Below, piece by piece: positions 10,764 through 20,418 of a stretch of DNA of 64,000 bases. How positions within the stretch are numbered: position 1 is the stretch's first letter; each line of letters begins with the position of its first letter. The position numbers were made by a program, and so were the translations under genes. Origin of the DNA: Rhizobium sp. GN54. Its GTDB lineage: Bacteria; Pseudomonadota; Alphaproteobacteria; Rhizobiales; Rhizobiaceae. The stretch covers positions 496,001 through 560,000 of the forward strand of contig NZ_JAJNCZ010000004.1 in NCBI RefSeq assembly GCF_021026345.1. The letters run 5' to 3'. The notes below the pieces were generated by a model, which saw nothing but the letters and a program-made list of their open reading frames with translations, ran no database searches and was not told where the DNA came from.

Positions 10764-10785
10764 CGCAATGGTGGTGGGTATTGCG
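10764..10785 (+). promoter_or_regulatory. Inverted repeat GCAAT-N10-ATTGC upstream of livJ
   Basis: CGCAAT (10764-10769) and ATTGCG (10780-10785) are perfect inverted arms with a 10-base spacer, 42 bases before the livJ ATG. The same core, GCAAT-N10-ATTGC, occurs upstream of smoE at 36650-36669. It may be a protein operator or an mRNA hairpin; the sequence alone does not decide. Confidence 0.4.
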
Positions 10786-10827
10786 ACCGGTTAAAAACTG
10801 ACCTGCCTTAAACTTGGGAGTAACAAA

Positions 10828-11946
10828 ATGAAGAAGTCTCTCTTGTCTGCTGTTGCGCTGGCCGCAATGGTCGCGTTCAGTGGCAACGCCTGGGCCGATA
10901 TCCTGATCGGCGTCGGCGGCCCGATGACCGGCCCGAACGCTGCCTTCGGCGCACAGTTGCAGAAGGGTGCAGAACAGGCCGCAGCCGATCTCAACGCAGC
11001 CGGCGGCATCAACGGCGAGCAGGTCAAGATCGTGCTCGGCGACGACGTGTCCGATCCGAAGCAGGGCGTTTCGGTCGCCAACAAGTTCGTCGCTGACGGC
11101 GTGAAGTTCGTTGTCGGTCACTTCAACTCGGGCGTCTCGATCCCGACCTCGGAAATCTACGCCGAAAACGGCATCCTGCAGATCTCCCCGGCCTCGACGA
11201 ACCCGACCTACACCGAGCGCGGGCTGTGGAACACGTTCCGCACCTGCGGCCGCGACGACCAGCAGGGTATCGTAGCCGGTTCCTTCATCGCCGCCAACTT
11301 CAAGGACGCCAAGGTCGCCGTCATCCATGACAAGACCCCGTACGGTCAGGGTCTTGCTGACGAAACCAAGAAGGCCATGAACGAAGCCGGCGTCACCGAG
11401 GCCCTCTACGAAGGCATCAACACCGGCGACAAGGACTTCTCGGCGCTCATCGCCAAGATGAAGGAAGCCGGCGTCTCGATCGTCTACTACGGCGGCCTGC
11501 ACACCGAAGCCGGCCTCATCATGCGCCAGATGAAGGACCAGGGCCTTCAGGCGACGCTGATGTCGGGCGACGGTATCGTCTCGAACGAACTGGCCTCGAT
11601 CGCCGGCGACGCCGTCGACGGTACGCTGATGACGTTTGCGCCGGATCCGCGCAAGAACCCGGCCGCAAAGGACCTCGTCGAGAAGTTCCGCGCTGCCGGC
11701 TTCGAACCGGAAGCCTACACGCTCTACGCCTATGCGGCCGTTCAGGTCATCGCTGATGGCATCAAGGCTGCTGGCGGCACCGATTCGCAGGCCGTTGCCG
11801 AAGCCATCAAGGCCAAGGGTCCGTTCGCGACCGCCATCGGCGAGCTCGGCTTCGACGAGAAGGGCGACATCACCCGTCCGGACTACGTCATGTACACCTG
11901 GAAGAAGGGTGAAGACGGCAAGTACAGCTACTTCGAGAACGAATAA
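10828..11946 (+). CDS. livJ: Branched-chain amino acid ABC transporter substrate-binding protein
   Basis: The periplasmic receptor of the liv system, 372 residues. A typical signal peptide ([19 protein letters not shown], cleavage after NAWA) precedes the mature start [18 protein letters not shown], the Peripla_BP_6 signature. It is separated from the DUF6867 gene by 117 bases with their own inverted repeat, so it may have separate expression, as is usual for a receptor needed in excess. A rho-independent terminator follows at 12001. Confidence 0.95.
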   Translation: MKKSLLSAVALAAMVAFSGNAWADILIGVGGPMTGPNAAFGAQLQKGAEQAAADLNAAGGINGEQVKIVLGDDVSDPKQGVSVANKFVADGVKFVVGHFNSGVSIPTSEIYAENGILQISPASTNPTYTERGLWNTFRTCGRDDQQGIVAGSFIAANFKDAKVAVIHDKTPYGQGLADETKKAMNEAGVTEALYEGINTGDKDFSALIAKMKEAGVSIVYYGGLHTEAGLIMRQMKDQGLQATLMSGDGIVSNELASIAGDAVDGTLMTFAPDPRKNPAAKDLVEKFRAAGFEPEAYTLYAYAAVQVIADGIKAAGGTDSQAVAEAIKAKGPFATAIGELGFDEKGDITRPDYVMYTWKKGEDGKYSYFENE

Positions 11947-12000
11947 TCGTTCCGGCGGAAAGGGCGGCGCCAAGACCGCTCGAAACCGGCTGAAAACTGG

Positions 12001-12028
12001 AGCCCGGCGCTTGCGTCCGGGCTCTTTT
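12001..12028 (+). terminator. Rho-independent terminator after livJ
   Basis: AGCCCGG (12001-12007) and CCGGGCT (12017-12023) form a perfect 7-bp stem with a 9-base loop, followed by CTTTTC. It lies 55 bases after the livJ stop and ends the liv operon. Confidence 0.8.
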
Positions 12029-12064
12029 CATGTCTGCTGGGCGGCACATGGAATGGAGGAAAGA

Positions 12065-13036
12065 ATGAAGAAGGCACGCATCCTGGTCACGCGGCGGTGG
12101 CCCCAGGCCGTGGAGGCCGTTCTGGCAGAGCGGTTCGACGCGGAGTTCAACACCAGCGACCGGCCGATGGACCAGGCGATGCTGGCGGATGCGCTGGCAC
12201 GCTTCGACGCGGTGCTGCCGACCGTCTCCGACCGGTTGCCGGCGGCGCTGTTCGGGCAGGGGGCGCTTGCCGCCAGGATCATCGGCAACTACGGCGTCGG
12301 CTACAACCATATCGACATTGCCGCCGCCTCGGCGCGGGGCATCGCGGTGACGAACACGCCGGGCGTCCTGACCGACTGCACGGCCGACATCGCGATGACC
12401 CTGCTGCTTTCGGTGGCGCGCCGTGCCGGCGAGGGCGAAAGGGAGGTCAGGGCCGGCGTTTGGACGGGCTGGCGGCCGACCCACATGATCGGCACGAAGG
12501 TGACAGGAAAGACGCTCGGCATCATCGGCTTCGGGCGGATCGGCAAGGCGATGGCCAGACGCTGCCACTTCGGCTTCGACATGGACGTCGTCTTTTACAA
12601 TCGCTCGCGGGTCGATCCGGCGGAGGCTGCCCGCCATGGCGCACGGCAGCTCGATACGGTGGAGGAGGTGCTGGCCGCAGCCGACTTCGTCTCGTTGCAT
12701 TGCCCGGGTGGCGGCGAAAACACGGGGCTGATCGACGCCCGCCGGCTTCAGGCGATGAAGCCGTCGGCCTTGCTCATCAACACCGCCCGCGGCGATATCG
12801 TCGACGAGGCGGCGCTCGCCAGCGCGCTTGCCGAGGGCCGCATCGCCGGCGCCGGCCTCGACGTCTACGCGGCCGAGCCGCATGTGCCGGAGGCGCTGCG
12901 GCAGATGGAGAACGTGGTGCTGCTGCCGCATCTCGGAAGCGCGACGGCAGAAACGCGGATCGCCATGGGGATGAAGGTCGTCGACAACATCACCGCCTTC
13001 TTCGAGGGGCGCGAGCCGCCGGACCGGGTGGCCTGA
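12065..13036 (+). CDS. D-isomer-specific 2-hydroxyacid dehydrogenase (glyoxylate/hydroxypyruvate reductase type)
   Basis: A 323-residue NAD(P)-dependent oxidoreductase. It shows GNYGVGYNHIDI in the catalytic domain, the cofactor motif GIIGFGRIGKAMARR (GxGxxG), LLINTARGDIVDEAAL with the catalytic Arg, and the PHLGSATAETR region with the active-site His. Such enzymes reduce glyoxylate or hydroxypyruvate to glycolate or D-glycerate; the exact substrate is not readable. I prefer the ATG at 12065 because GGAGGA lies just before it; an in-frame ATG at 12053 overlaps that SD. The liv terminator precedes it, so it should have its own promoter. Confidence 0.9.
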   Translation: MKKARILVTRRWPQAVEAVLAERFDAEFNTSDRPMDQAMLADALARFDAVLPTVSDRLPAALFGQGALAARIIGNYGVGYNHIDIAAASARGIAVTNTPGVLTDCTADIAMTLLLSVARRAGEGEREVRAGVWTGWRPTHMIGTKVTGKTLGIIGFGRIGKAMARRCHFGFDMDVVFYNRSRVDPAEAARHGARQLDTVEEVLAAADFVSLHCPGGGENTGLIDARRLQAMKPSALLINTARGDIVDEAALASALAEGRIAGAGLDVYAAEPHVPEALRQMENVVLLPHLGSATAETRIAMGMKVVDNITAFFEGREPPDRVA

Positions 13037-13383
13037 GGCAGGCCCGGCGCGTGCCTCCCGGATCGTCAATCGAAGGCTGGTCCCCCGTTTCCGGTTGCCG
13101 TGCCGGACCATGGCAGAAATGCAGCACCCCTTCCGGATCTGGCGGGCGCAGCCGGCGGGAGGGCGCGCCCAATCTTGCGCGGCCGCCGGAATCGCGACAC
13201 CATCCTCGATACAAGGCAGGTCGGCATGTCCGCGGGTCGATAGGGGCCGGACATGGCGGCACTTGAACCGGTGCCGGCCCTTCATGCCGGCATCGCTCCG
13301 CGTCGAGGGCTTGGCGCGCGCCGAACAGGGAAGAACGCTCCGAGGCGGGTAAGGCGACAGCTTTTCCCGAACTGGAGACAAGT
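13037..13383. other. Gene-free region between the dehydrogenase and a small exported protein
   Basis: This stretch of 347 bases has small open frames on both strands, but their composition is that of random high-GC sequence and I recognise none of them. GAGGCA (13035-13040) and TGCCTC (13052-13057) could form a hairpin at the end of the dehydrogenase gene, but there is no T-run. Confidence 0.4.
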
Positions 13384-13770
13384 ATGCCCCATCCTTCATT
13401 GCATGACGGTAAACCGCATCTTCACGCCCGCAGCGCCGGCGCAGTCCGGCGCCGTTCGCTTCCGGTCCTCGGCGCGGCCCTTCAGGTCGCGCTCTGGTCG
13501 GGGTTCGCCCTGCCGGCAAGTGGCCACGACGCGCCGAGCGGCTGGAGCTACCCCTATGCCTGCTGCTCGATGAACGATTGTCGCCCGGTCGCCACCAAGG
13601 CGATCAGCGAGCGGCCGGAGGGTTTCGTCATCAATGTCACCGGCGAGGTCGTGCCATACCGGGACGCGCGCGTCCGCCCGTCGCCCGACGGCGAATTCCA
13701 CTGGTGCTCGGTCGCGGGCGGCGAGAGCGGGCGCACGATCTGCCTGTTCGTGCCGCCGCGCGCCTATTGA
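13384..13770 (+). CDS. Small exported cysteine-containing protein of unknown function
   Basis: A 128-residue protein. Residues about 25-47 form a hydrophobic signal-like segment preceded by arginines and followed by GHDAPSGWSYPYACC. The mature part has the pattern ACCSMNDCRPV plus later Cys in WCSV and TICLF, so disulfides or a metal site in the periplasm are possible. I have seen proteins like this annotated as hypothetical in rhizobia and know of no function. The start at 13384 follows GGAGACAAGT. No operon partner is evident. Confidence 0.65.
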   Translation: MPHPSLHDGKPHLHARSAGAVRRRSLPVLGAALQVALWSGFALPASGHDAPSGWSYPYACCSMNDCRPVATKAISERPEGFVINVTGEVVPYRDARVRPSPDGEFHWCSVAGGESGRTICLFVPPRAY

Positions 13771-13926
13771 CCGGACGGCCGCAGGATCGGGGCGCGGGTG
13801 CCGCTCCGGCATAGCCGGTCGATATCACTACAGGTTGGTATGAGTTGCATCGACTTTTATCGATCGGATTAGCCGGATGTGAAATTCACCCCATTATGTT
13901 CGCCGCATGCGAATGCGGAGAATGTA

Positions 13927-14724
13927 ATGTTTCGGGACGGTTCTTCATCGGGAGGCTTGCGGAGCGGTCATCACGCACTGGCAAAGGCCGAGCTCGCGAC
14001 GATCCTGCCGTATGGCTTCCTGATTGCGGCGGCGCTGGCGACCGGCCTGCACCTGATGCTGGCCGCCCTGCATGCGCCGATCCGGCTCCTGCCGTTGCCC
14101 GAGCCCGGACCCGCCGCGCAAGGGGTGGCGTCGTCCGTCCTGATGGCCGCGAGCGTGGCGGCCTTGCTGGCCGCCCTCGGGGGCCTCGGCCTCGGCGCGC
14201 TCCAGCACCTGCGCGCCAGGATCGATCGCGCCGGTCTCGCCGATCCGCTCTCCGGCGTCATGAAACCGGAGGCGATCACGGAAACGCTGGACGCCGCCGC
14301 CGTACCCGGCTTCGTGATCCTGTTCGGCGTGGCGCATTTCGCCTTCCTCGCAAGCCGCCATGGGTCGGATACCGCCAACCTCATTCTGCAGATGGTGGCC
14401 GAGGAACTCTCGCGCACCTTCCACGCGCCCCATCAGGTCGGGCGATCGGCGGACGGCGAGTTCGTCGTCATGCTGGCAAGCCAGAGCCCGGACGATTGCA
14501 TCCTGCTGGTGGAGGACGTGCGCCGGTCGGTCGCAACGCGGTCGGTGGCGACCCGTTCGGGGGCTGTTGCAGTGGCGCTGTCTGCAGGTGTCGCCCGGAT
14601 TGCGCCGAACGTGCCGGCCACGGTGACGATGGACGCGGCGCGCCGGGCGCTCACGAACGCCCGCGATACGGCCAGCACGCGCGCCGTCTATGCCTTTGAC
14701 AAGCACGCAAAACCGATGTGCTGA
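13927..14724 (+). CDS. Membrane protein with degenerate GGDEF-like domain
   Basis: A 265-residue protein with two membrane segments (about residues 27-48 and 71-98) and a cytoplasmic domain that resembles GGDEF in layout: ADPLSGVMKPEAI stands where active cyclases have DxLTGLxNR, and GRSADGEFVVML stands where GGDEF would be. The signature therefore reads SADGEF and the GTP-binding glycines are lost, so it is probably not a diguanylate cyclase and may act as a sensor or effector. The ATG at 13927 has GCGGAG upstream; an earlier in-frame start at 13879 is possible. Confidence 0.7.
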   Translation: MFRDGSSSGGLRSGHHALAKAELATILPYGFLIAAALATGLHLMLAALHAPIRLLPLPEPGPAAQGVASSVLMAASVAALLAALGGLGLGALQHLRARIDRAGLADPLSGVMKPEAITETLDAAAVPGFVILFGVAHFAFLASRHGSDTANLILQMVAEELSRTFHAPHQVGRSADGEFVVMLASQSPDDCILLVEDVRRSVATRSVATRSGAVAVALSAGVARIAPNVPATVTMDAARRALTNARDTASTRAVYAFDKHAKPMC

Positions 14725-14783
14725 CAATCCTGCGCCGCACGTGATGCCACGCAGCGCGGGCGTACCTCCCGCCGGATCCGATC

Positions 14784-15482
14784 TCAGACCGACTGAAGCT
14801 CTTCCGGATCGTTCACCTGCACCAGCCGGCCGCGCACGCTGACGCCGTGGCGGCGCAGGTACGAGAAGGCGCGCGACAGCGCCTCGGGCGCCAGCCCCAA
14901 TTGCCCGGCCAGCAGGTTCTTCTGGTAGGGCAGGCGGAAGCTGACGTTGCGCGCGCCGCTCGGGCATTGCTTCTTCAGATACTGGGCAACCCGCTGTGGC
15001 GCGGTGTGCAGGCGGTCGTCGGCGATCGTGGACAGGCTGCCGGCGAACTGTCCGGCCAGGACATTGGCGAGCGCCAGGGCCAGGTCCGGCCTGGTGGCTG
15101 CAAGCTCGCGCACGCGCTGCAGCGGAAAGAGGGCGATCTTGACGGCGTCCGTGGCCTGGGCGCTGGCGCAATAGTTCTGCCCGTGCAGGCAGACGCTGGC
15201 GCCGACGAGGTCGCCGGGCTCGTGGATGAGAAGATCGACCTCGCGACCCTGCGGCGACAGGTGGAACGTCCGCACATAGCCGCCGAGCACGCAGTAGAGC
15301 GTATCGGCCGGCTCGCCCTCGCGGAACAGGGTCTGCCGCGGGCCGACGGTCCGCACGGTCGCGAGATCCAGCATGGCCGACAGGCTCTCCAGCCCGAGCG
15401 CGGACAACAGCGGCAGGGACATCAGGGTTTCACGTTCCCAGGCGTTGGGTCTCATCATCCTGTTCATGGCTCTTGCGCCCAT
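14784..15482 (-). CDS. Crp/Fnr-family transcriptional regulator
   Basis: A 232-residue regulator. A cyclic-nucleotide-binding-like beta roll (about residues 25-140, with LFREGEPADTLYCVLGGYVR and LIHEPGDLVG) is followed by a Crp-type winged helix (about 170-225, NLLAGQLGLAPEALSRAFSYL). The N-terminus has no cysteine cluster, so it is not an Fe-S Fnr; the ligand is unknown. The next genes on the same strand are the RND pump, but they are transcribed towards this gene's start side and are not in its operon. Confidence 0.88.
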   Translation of the reverse strand: MGARAMNRMMRPNAWERETLMSLPLLSALGLESLSAMLDLATVRTVGPRQTLFREGEPADTLYCVLGGYVRTFHLSPQGREVDLLIHEPGDLVGASVCLHGQNYCASAQATDAVKIALFPLQRVRELAATRPDLALALANVLAGQFAGSLSTIADDRLHTAPQRVAQYLKKQCPSGARNVSFRLPYQKNLLAGQLGLAPEALSRAFSYLRRHGVSVRGRLVQVNDPEELQSV

Positions 15483-15629
15483 TCCTTCCCGACATCGTTC
15501 CGGACGAATGAGCCTCCCCGGAAGACAGGGATGGCAAGTCCGGCATGTGACGAAAGACTAGAGCGAAAACAGGCGGCGCACGTTGATTTCGGTCAAATTG
15601 CGGTGCCGCGCCTTTCCTGTCTCATGAAA

Positions 15630-15658
15630 CGAAGAAGCCGGGGTGTCGCCCCGGCTTC
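15630..15658 (-). terminator. Rho-independent terminator of the RND operon
   Basis: GAAGCCGGGG (15634-15643) and CCCCGGCTTC (15649-15658) make a perfect 10-bp stem with a 5-base loop. In the minus direction it is followed by TTCGTTTC. It begins 23 bases beyond the RND pump stop codon. Confidence 0.8.
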
Positions 15659-15680
15659 CGCAGTGCGTTTCTCTTGCCGT

Positions 15681-18600
15681 CTATTCCGCGGCGAGGGCGG
15701 AGTGGTGCACGACGCTGAGCGGTTTCTTTCCGCGTTCGCGCTTCTCCAGGGCGGAGACCCGGTCGTCGAGGGCCTCGACGTTGCGGGCGGCCTCGTTCGC
15801 GGCTTCTGTCAGCGCCTCGTTGTCGAGCGGCGGCGGCTCTTCGTCCTTTTTGCCGACCATGCGGCCGAAGATGCGGGCCAGCAGGCGCGACAGGTCGTCC
15901 ATGATCAGGAAGAAGGAGGGCACGACGACGAGCGACAGCACGGTGGAGACGATGATGCCGCCGATCACGGCGATCGCCATCGGCGCGCGGAACGTGCCGC
16001 CTTCGCCGACGCCGAGCGCAGAGGGCAGCATGCCCGCCGACATGGCGATCGAGGTCATGACGATCGGGCGGGCGCGCTTGCGGCCGGCTTCCACCATCGC
16101 CTGCGTGCGCTCCATGCCCCGGTGCATCATCTCGATGGCGAAATCGACGAGCAGGATCGCGTTCTTCGTCACGATGCCCATCAGCATGAGGATGCCGATC
16201 AGCACCGGCATCGAAAGCGAATTTTGCGTCAGGATCAGGCCGGCGGCCACGCCGCCGATCGCGAGCGGCAGCGAGAACAGGATGGTGAAGGGCTGGATCA
16301 CGTCCTTGAAGAGCAGGATCAGCACCGTCAGCACCAGCAACAACCCGAGCAGCATGGCATTGCCGAAGCCCTGCAGCATCTCCGCCTGTACCTCGGCGTC
16401 GCCGCTCTCCAGGAACTGGACGGTGTCGGGCATGTCGACGCTCTCGGCGATCTCCTTGAAGCGCGCCGTCGCCGTATCGAGCGCCACGCCCGGCTGCAGG
16501 TCCGAGCCGATCGCGACCACCCGGTTGCGGTCGTAGCGCTTGATCGAGCTCGGACCCTCCGAATAGTCGATGTCGGCGACGGAGGACAGCGGCACGAACT
16601 CGCCCTTGGCGGTCCTGATCTTCAGGTTGCGGATCGCGCCGAGATCGCCGCGGAAGTCGCGGTCGAGCTGGACGCGGATCGGAATCAGCCGATCGTCGAG
16701 CGACATCTTGCTGAGCTGGGCGTCGATGTCGCCGATCGTGGCGACGCGGATGACCTCGGAGATCTGGGCGGTGGTGATGCCGAGGCGGGCCATCTGGTCG
16801 TCACGCGGCCGGATCTGCAGCTCGGGGCGCGGCAGCGAGCCGTCCGGGCTGACATTGGCGAGCACGGGGTCGGCGCGCAGCCTCGCCTCGAGCACGGCGA
16901 CGGTCCTGTCCAGGTCGGCCTCGTTGTTGGAGAGCAGGTTGAAGGACAGGTCGCGCTCGTAGCGGTCGTTCAGCTTGATGATGCGGACATCGGGGATGTC
17001 GCGAAGGGCGGCGAAGATCTCGCGCTCGATGTCCCACTGCGGCACGGTGCGGCCGGCGGGCGGCAGCTTCGGCAGGTACTGGCCGATCACCGGCAGGCCG
17101 CCGATCACGTCGTTGACGACCCTGTTGACGAGCGAATGGTCACGCTTGTCCAGCATGACGGTGATGCCCGCGCGCCGGAGTTCGAGATCGCCCTTGGGCG
17201 AGGAACCGCCGAGGATGAAGATGTCGCTGACGCCATCGATGTCCTTGAGTCGGTCGTAGATCTGGGCCGTCGTATGGTCGGTATCCTCGAGCATGGCATC
17301 CGGCGGCAGCTCGATCGAGAGGATGACGCGCGAGGCGTCTTCCGGCGGCATGAAGCTGCCCGGCACCTGCGCCAGCAGCCACAGCGAACCGGCGAGGAAG
17401 GCGATCGCGGCGACGAGGGTGGCGTAGCGGCTGTACCAGTGGCTCGTCGTGGTGCGGACGATCGCGGTGTAGCCGCGCATGAAGGCGCCGTCCTTCTCCT
17501 CGTCGTGGCCGTCGGCGTCGCTGGCCCGCATCAGGTAGGCGGCCATCACCGGCGTGATGAGGCGCGCCACCGCCAGCGAGAAGAACACGGCGACGGCGAC
17601 CGTCAGGCCGAACTGGATGAAGTACTGGCCCGGAATGCCGGGCATGAAGGAGACCGGCACGAAGACGGCGATGATGGTGAAGGTGGTGGCGATCACCGCC
17701 AGGCCGATTTCGTCGGCGGCCTCGATCGCCGCCCTGTACGGCGTCTTGCCCATCTTGATATGGCGGGCGATGTTCTCGATCTCCACGATCGCGTCGTCGA
17801 CGAGGATACCGGTCGCGAGCGTCATCGCCAGGAAGCTGACGAGGTTCAGGGAGAAGCCGAGCAGGTCCATGACGTAGAAGGTCGGGATCGCCGAGAGCGG
17901 CAGGGCGACGGCGGAAATCAGCGTCGCCCGCCAGTTGCGCAGGAACAGGAGGACGACGATGACCGCCAGGATCGCGCCCTCGAAGAGGGTGTGGAGGGCG
18001 GCCTCGTAGTTGCCGTAGGTGAAGTAGACGGAATCGTCGACCAGGCTGATCGCGACGTCCGGGTTCTTCTCGCGAACGGTCGCAAGCGCCTTTTCGACCG
18101 ATTCCGCCACCGTCACCTCGCTCGCGCCCTTGGAGCGGAAAACGGCGAAGGTCACCACAGGGGTGCCGTTGAAGCGGGAGAAGGAGCGCGGCTCCTCGTA
18201 GGTGTCGGAGATGCGGCCGAGTTCGGACAGGCGGACGAAGCGGCCGTTCGGCAGCGCGATCACGGTGGCGGCGAGCTTTTCCACCGAACGCGCGTCGCCG
18301 AGCACGCGGATCGCCTGCTCGGCGCCGGCGATCTGGCCGCGGCCGGAGCCGACGTCGGCGTTGATGCTGCGCAGCTGCTGGTTCACGTCAGCGGCGGAGA
18401 TGCCGAAGGATTCCAGCTTGTCGGCGTTGAGGTCGACGTGGACCTCCCGGTCGGCGCCGCCGAAGCGGTCGACCTTGCCGACGCCCGGCCGGCCCTGCAG
18501 GGCGCGCTTGACGGTGTCGTCGACGAACCAGGACAGTTCCTCGAGCGTCATGTTGGGGGAGGAGACGGCAAAGGTCTGGATCGCCTGGCCCTCGACGTCG

Positions 18601-18992
18601 ATCTTGGTGACGATCGGCTCCTCGACGGAAGCGGGAAGATCGTTGCGGATGCGGTCGACCGCGTCCTTGACGTCCTGCAGCGCCTGGTTCGTCGGCACCT
18701 CGATCTCGAAGATGACGCTGGTGACGGAGCTGCCGTCGGTCACCGTCGACATGATGTGGTCGACGCCGGCGATACCGGCGACCGAATCCTCGATCTCCTT
18801 GGTCACCTGCAGTTCGAGTTCGGCCGGCGCTGCGCCGCTCTGGGTCACGCTCACCGAGATGAGGGGCACGTCGATGTTCGGAAAGCGGGTGATCGGCAGC
18901 GAATAGAACGACTGCATGCCGACGACCATCAAGAGGAAGAAGGCAAGCAGCGGCGCAATCGGGTTGCGAATGGACCAAGCAGAAAAGTTCAT
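15681..18992 (-). CDS. RND-family efflux pump, inner-membrane transporter
   Basis: A 1103-residue HAE1/AcrB-type proton-driven pump. It begins MNFSAWSIRNPIAPLLAFFL, has the first periplasmic half (ITRFPNIDVPLISV; GVGKVDRFGG), the central membrane block with GILVDDAIVEIENIARH, a second periplasmic half and the C-terminal membrane block with GIVTKNAILLVDFAIE. It is a little longer than usual because of a charged C-terminal tail (about the last 60 residues). It is paired with an adaptor protein 211 bases upstream; no outer-membrane TolC gene is in the window. The exported compound cannot be told. Confidence 0.93.
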   Translation of the reverse strand: MNFSAWSIRNPIAPLLAFFLLMVVGMQSFYSLPITRFPNIDVPLISVSVTQSGAAPAELELQVTKEIEDSVAGIAGVDHIMSTVTDGSSVTSVIFEIEVPTNQALQDVKDAVDRIRNDLPASVEEPIVTKIDVEGQAIQTFAVSSPNMTLEELSWFVDDTVKRALQGRPGVGKVDRFGGADREVHVDLNADKLESFGISAADVNQQLRSINADVGSGRGQIAGAEQAIRVLGDARSVEKLAATVIALPNGRFVRLSELGRISDTYEEPRSFSRFNGTPVVTFAVFRSKGASEVTVAESVEKALATVREKNPDVAISLVDDSVYFTYGNYEAALHTLFEGAILAVIVVLLFLRNWRATLISAVALPLSAIPTFYVMDLLGFSLNLVSFLAMTLATGILVDDAIVEIENIARHIKMGKTPYRAAIEAADEIGLAVIATTFTIIAVFVPVSFMPGIPGQYFIQFGLTVAVAVFFSLAVARLITPVMAAYLMRASDADGHDEEKDGAFMRGYTAIVRTTTSHWYSRYATLVAAIAFLAGSLWLLAQVPGSFMPPEDASRVILSIELPPDAMLEDTDHTTAQIYDRLKDIDGVSDIFILGGSSPKGDLELRRAGITVMLDKRDHSLVNRVVNDVIGGLPVIGQYLPKLPPAGRTVPQWDIEREIFAALRDIPDVRIIKLNDRYERDLSFNLLSNNEADLDRTVAVLEARLRADPVLANVSPDGSLPRPELQIRPRDDQMARLGITTAQISEVIRVATIGDIDAQLSKMSLDDRLIPIRVQLDRDFRGDLGAIRNLKIRTAKGEFVPLSSVADIDYSEGPSSIKRYDRNRVVAIGSDLQPGVALDTATARFKEIAESVDMPDTVQFLESGDAEVQAEMLQGFGNAMLLGLLLVLTVLILLFKDVIQPFTILFSLPLAIGGVAAGLILTQNSLSMPVLIGILMLMGIVTKNAILLVDFAIEMMHRGMERTQAMVEAGRKRARPIVMTSIAMSAGMLPSALGVGEGGTFRAPMAIAVIGGIIVSTVLSLVVVPSFFLIMDDLSRLLARIFGRMVGKKDEEPPPLDNEALTEAANEAARNVEALDDRVSALEKRERGKKPLSVVHHSALAAE

Positions 18993-19203
18993 GTTCCAGT
19001 TGTCCTCATGGCACGGCGCATAGCGGCCATCGCACCCGGCCGGCTCGATCGTCGCGCGTCATTCCGCACCTGATGGTGCCGGCGTTCCCATTCTTGTCGT
19101 CGCACGGGCGGTTGTCCCGGGCGATATTTGACCACGCATCCTGCCTTGCGAAATCCATCGCGGAGACCGGGGCGGGGCCTGGTTTGTCCGTCCGGGGCCT
19201 CGT

Positions 19204-20418
19204 TCAGTTCGCAGCCTGGGACTGGGCGGCCCGCACCGGCCTGATCCTGTCCCCGTCGCGAACATAGGCGCCGGCCTTGGCGACCACCTCGTCGCCGGCG
19301 GCAAGGCCGCTTTCGATCTCGATCATCTGCCCGTCCTGGATGCCGGTCACGACCTTGACCAGGGTGACGACGCCATCCTCGACCTTGCGGGCCATGGTGC
19401 CCTCGCGCGAGGTGGTAACGGCCGAAAGCGGCAGGACGAGGCCGTTCTTCTCCTCCGCGGTGATCTCGGCGCTGGCAAACATGCCGACGCGAGCCTTCTC
19501 CGGTTCGTCGAGCTTGATGTAGACCCGGCCGAGGCGCGTGTCGTTGCTGAGCGTCGGCTCGACCAGGCGGATGCGGCCGGTCAGCCGGTCGCTGCCGCCC
19601 GCAAGCGAGATCGTCGCTTCCTGCCCGACCTGGAGCTTCAGGATATTCGCCTCGGACACGTCCGCCTTCAGTTCGATCTCGCCGTTGCGGATGATGGAGA
19701 ACAGCGGCTGCGTGCCGCCGCCCATGGCGATGGCGCCGATCTTGGCCGTGCGCGCCGAGACGACGCCGGCCACCGGCGCCTTCACCGAGGTGCGCGCAAG
19801 CTTCAGGTCGATGTCGGCGATCTGGGCGTCCATCACCCGGATTTCCGCCTGCGACACCGAGATCGCCTGCTCGGCGGAGGTGACGCGCGAAACCGCGGCG
19901 CGGGCCGCAGCCGTCGCCTGATCGAAGGTCGCCTGCGACGTCGCGCCGGTCTTCACCAGCGTCTCGGCACGGATGCGCGCCTTGTCGGCTTCCTCGGCAT
20001 TGGCCTTCGCCTCGACCAGTTGCGCCTGCATCTGCGCGACGGAGGCTTCCGCCTTCGCCCGCATCGCCGCCAGCCGGCTGTTTTCCAAGACCAGCGCGTC
20101 GTCGTTCAGGGTCGCCAGCGTGTCGCCTTCCTTGACCCGGTCGGCCACGTCGGCGCCGAGGGAACGGATGGAAAGGCCGTCGACGAGCGGGGCGACATAG
20201 ACCTCCTCGACCGGCTGGATCGTGCCGGTGGCGATCACGCGATCGACGATGGCGCGCTCTTCCACGGCGGTGACGACGATTGCCGGGAGGTTCTGCGCCT
20301 GATCGGCCACGGGTGCTGCATCGGCGCCATGGGCGACAGACACGGCGAGAGGCACCAGGCCTGTCGCCGTCGACATGGCAACCGACAGGCAGAGTGCGTA
20401 CTTCAATCCAGGCGCCAT
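19204..20418 (-). CDS. RND efflux periplasmic adaptor (membrane fusion protein)
   Basis: A 404-residue HlyD/AcrA-family adaptor. A hydrophobic N-terminal signal (to about residue 32, AHGADA) precedes a lipoyl-like half (RVIATGTIQPVEEVYVAPLVDG), an alpha-helical coiled-coil hairpin (about 105-205, rich in A, E, Q and K), the second lipoyl half (TSVKAPVAGVVSAR) and a beta-barrel domain. It should bridge the RND pump encoded next to an outer-membrane channel. No lipobox Cys is present, so it is probably anchored by an uncleaved signal or free in the periplasm. Confidence 0.92.
   Translation of the reverse strand: MAPGLKYALCLSVAMSTATGLVPLAVSVAHGADAAPVADQAQNLPAIVVTAVEERAIVDRVIATGTIQPVEEVYVAPLVDGLSIRSLGADVADRVKEGDTLATLNDDALVLENSRLAAMRAKAEASVAQMQAQLVEAKANAEEADKARIRAETLVKTGATSQATFDQATAAARAAVSRVTSAEQAISVSQAEIRVMDAQIADIDLKLARTSVKAPVAGVVSARTAKIGAIAMGGGTQPLFSIIRNGEIELKADVSEANILKLQVGQEATISLAGGSDRLTGRIRLVEPTLSNDTRLGRVYIKLDEPEKARVGMFASAEITAEEKNGLVLPLSAVTTSREGTMARKVEDGVVTLVKVVTGIQDGQMIEIESGLAAGDEVVAKAGAYVRDGDRIRPVRAAQSQAAN

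Noticed and set aside
13035-13057. Hairpin GAGGCA/TGCCTC after the 2-hydroxyacid dehydrogenase as terminator
   Set aside because: Only six pairs, overlaps the stop codon and has no T-run.
14847-19073. Plus-strand open frame of about 1400 codons opposite the Crp and RND genes
   Set aside because: Antisense to two well-recognised genes, low-complexity charged composition, no domain.
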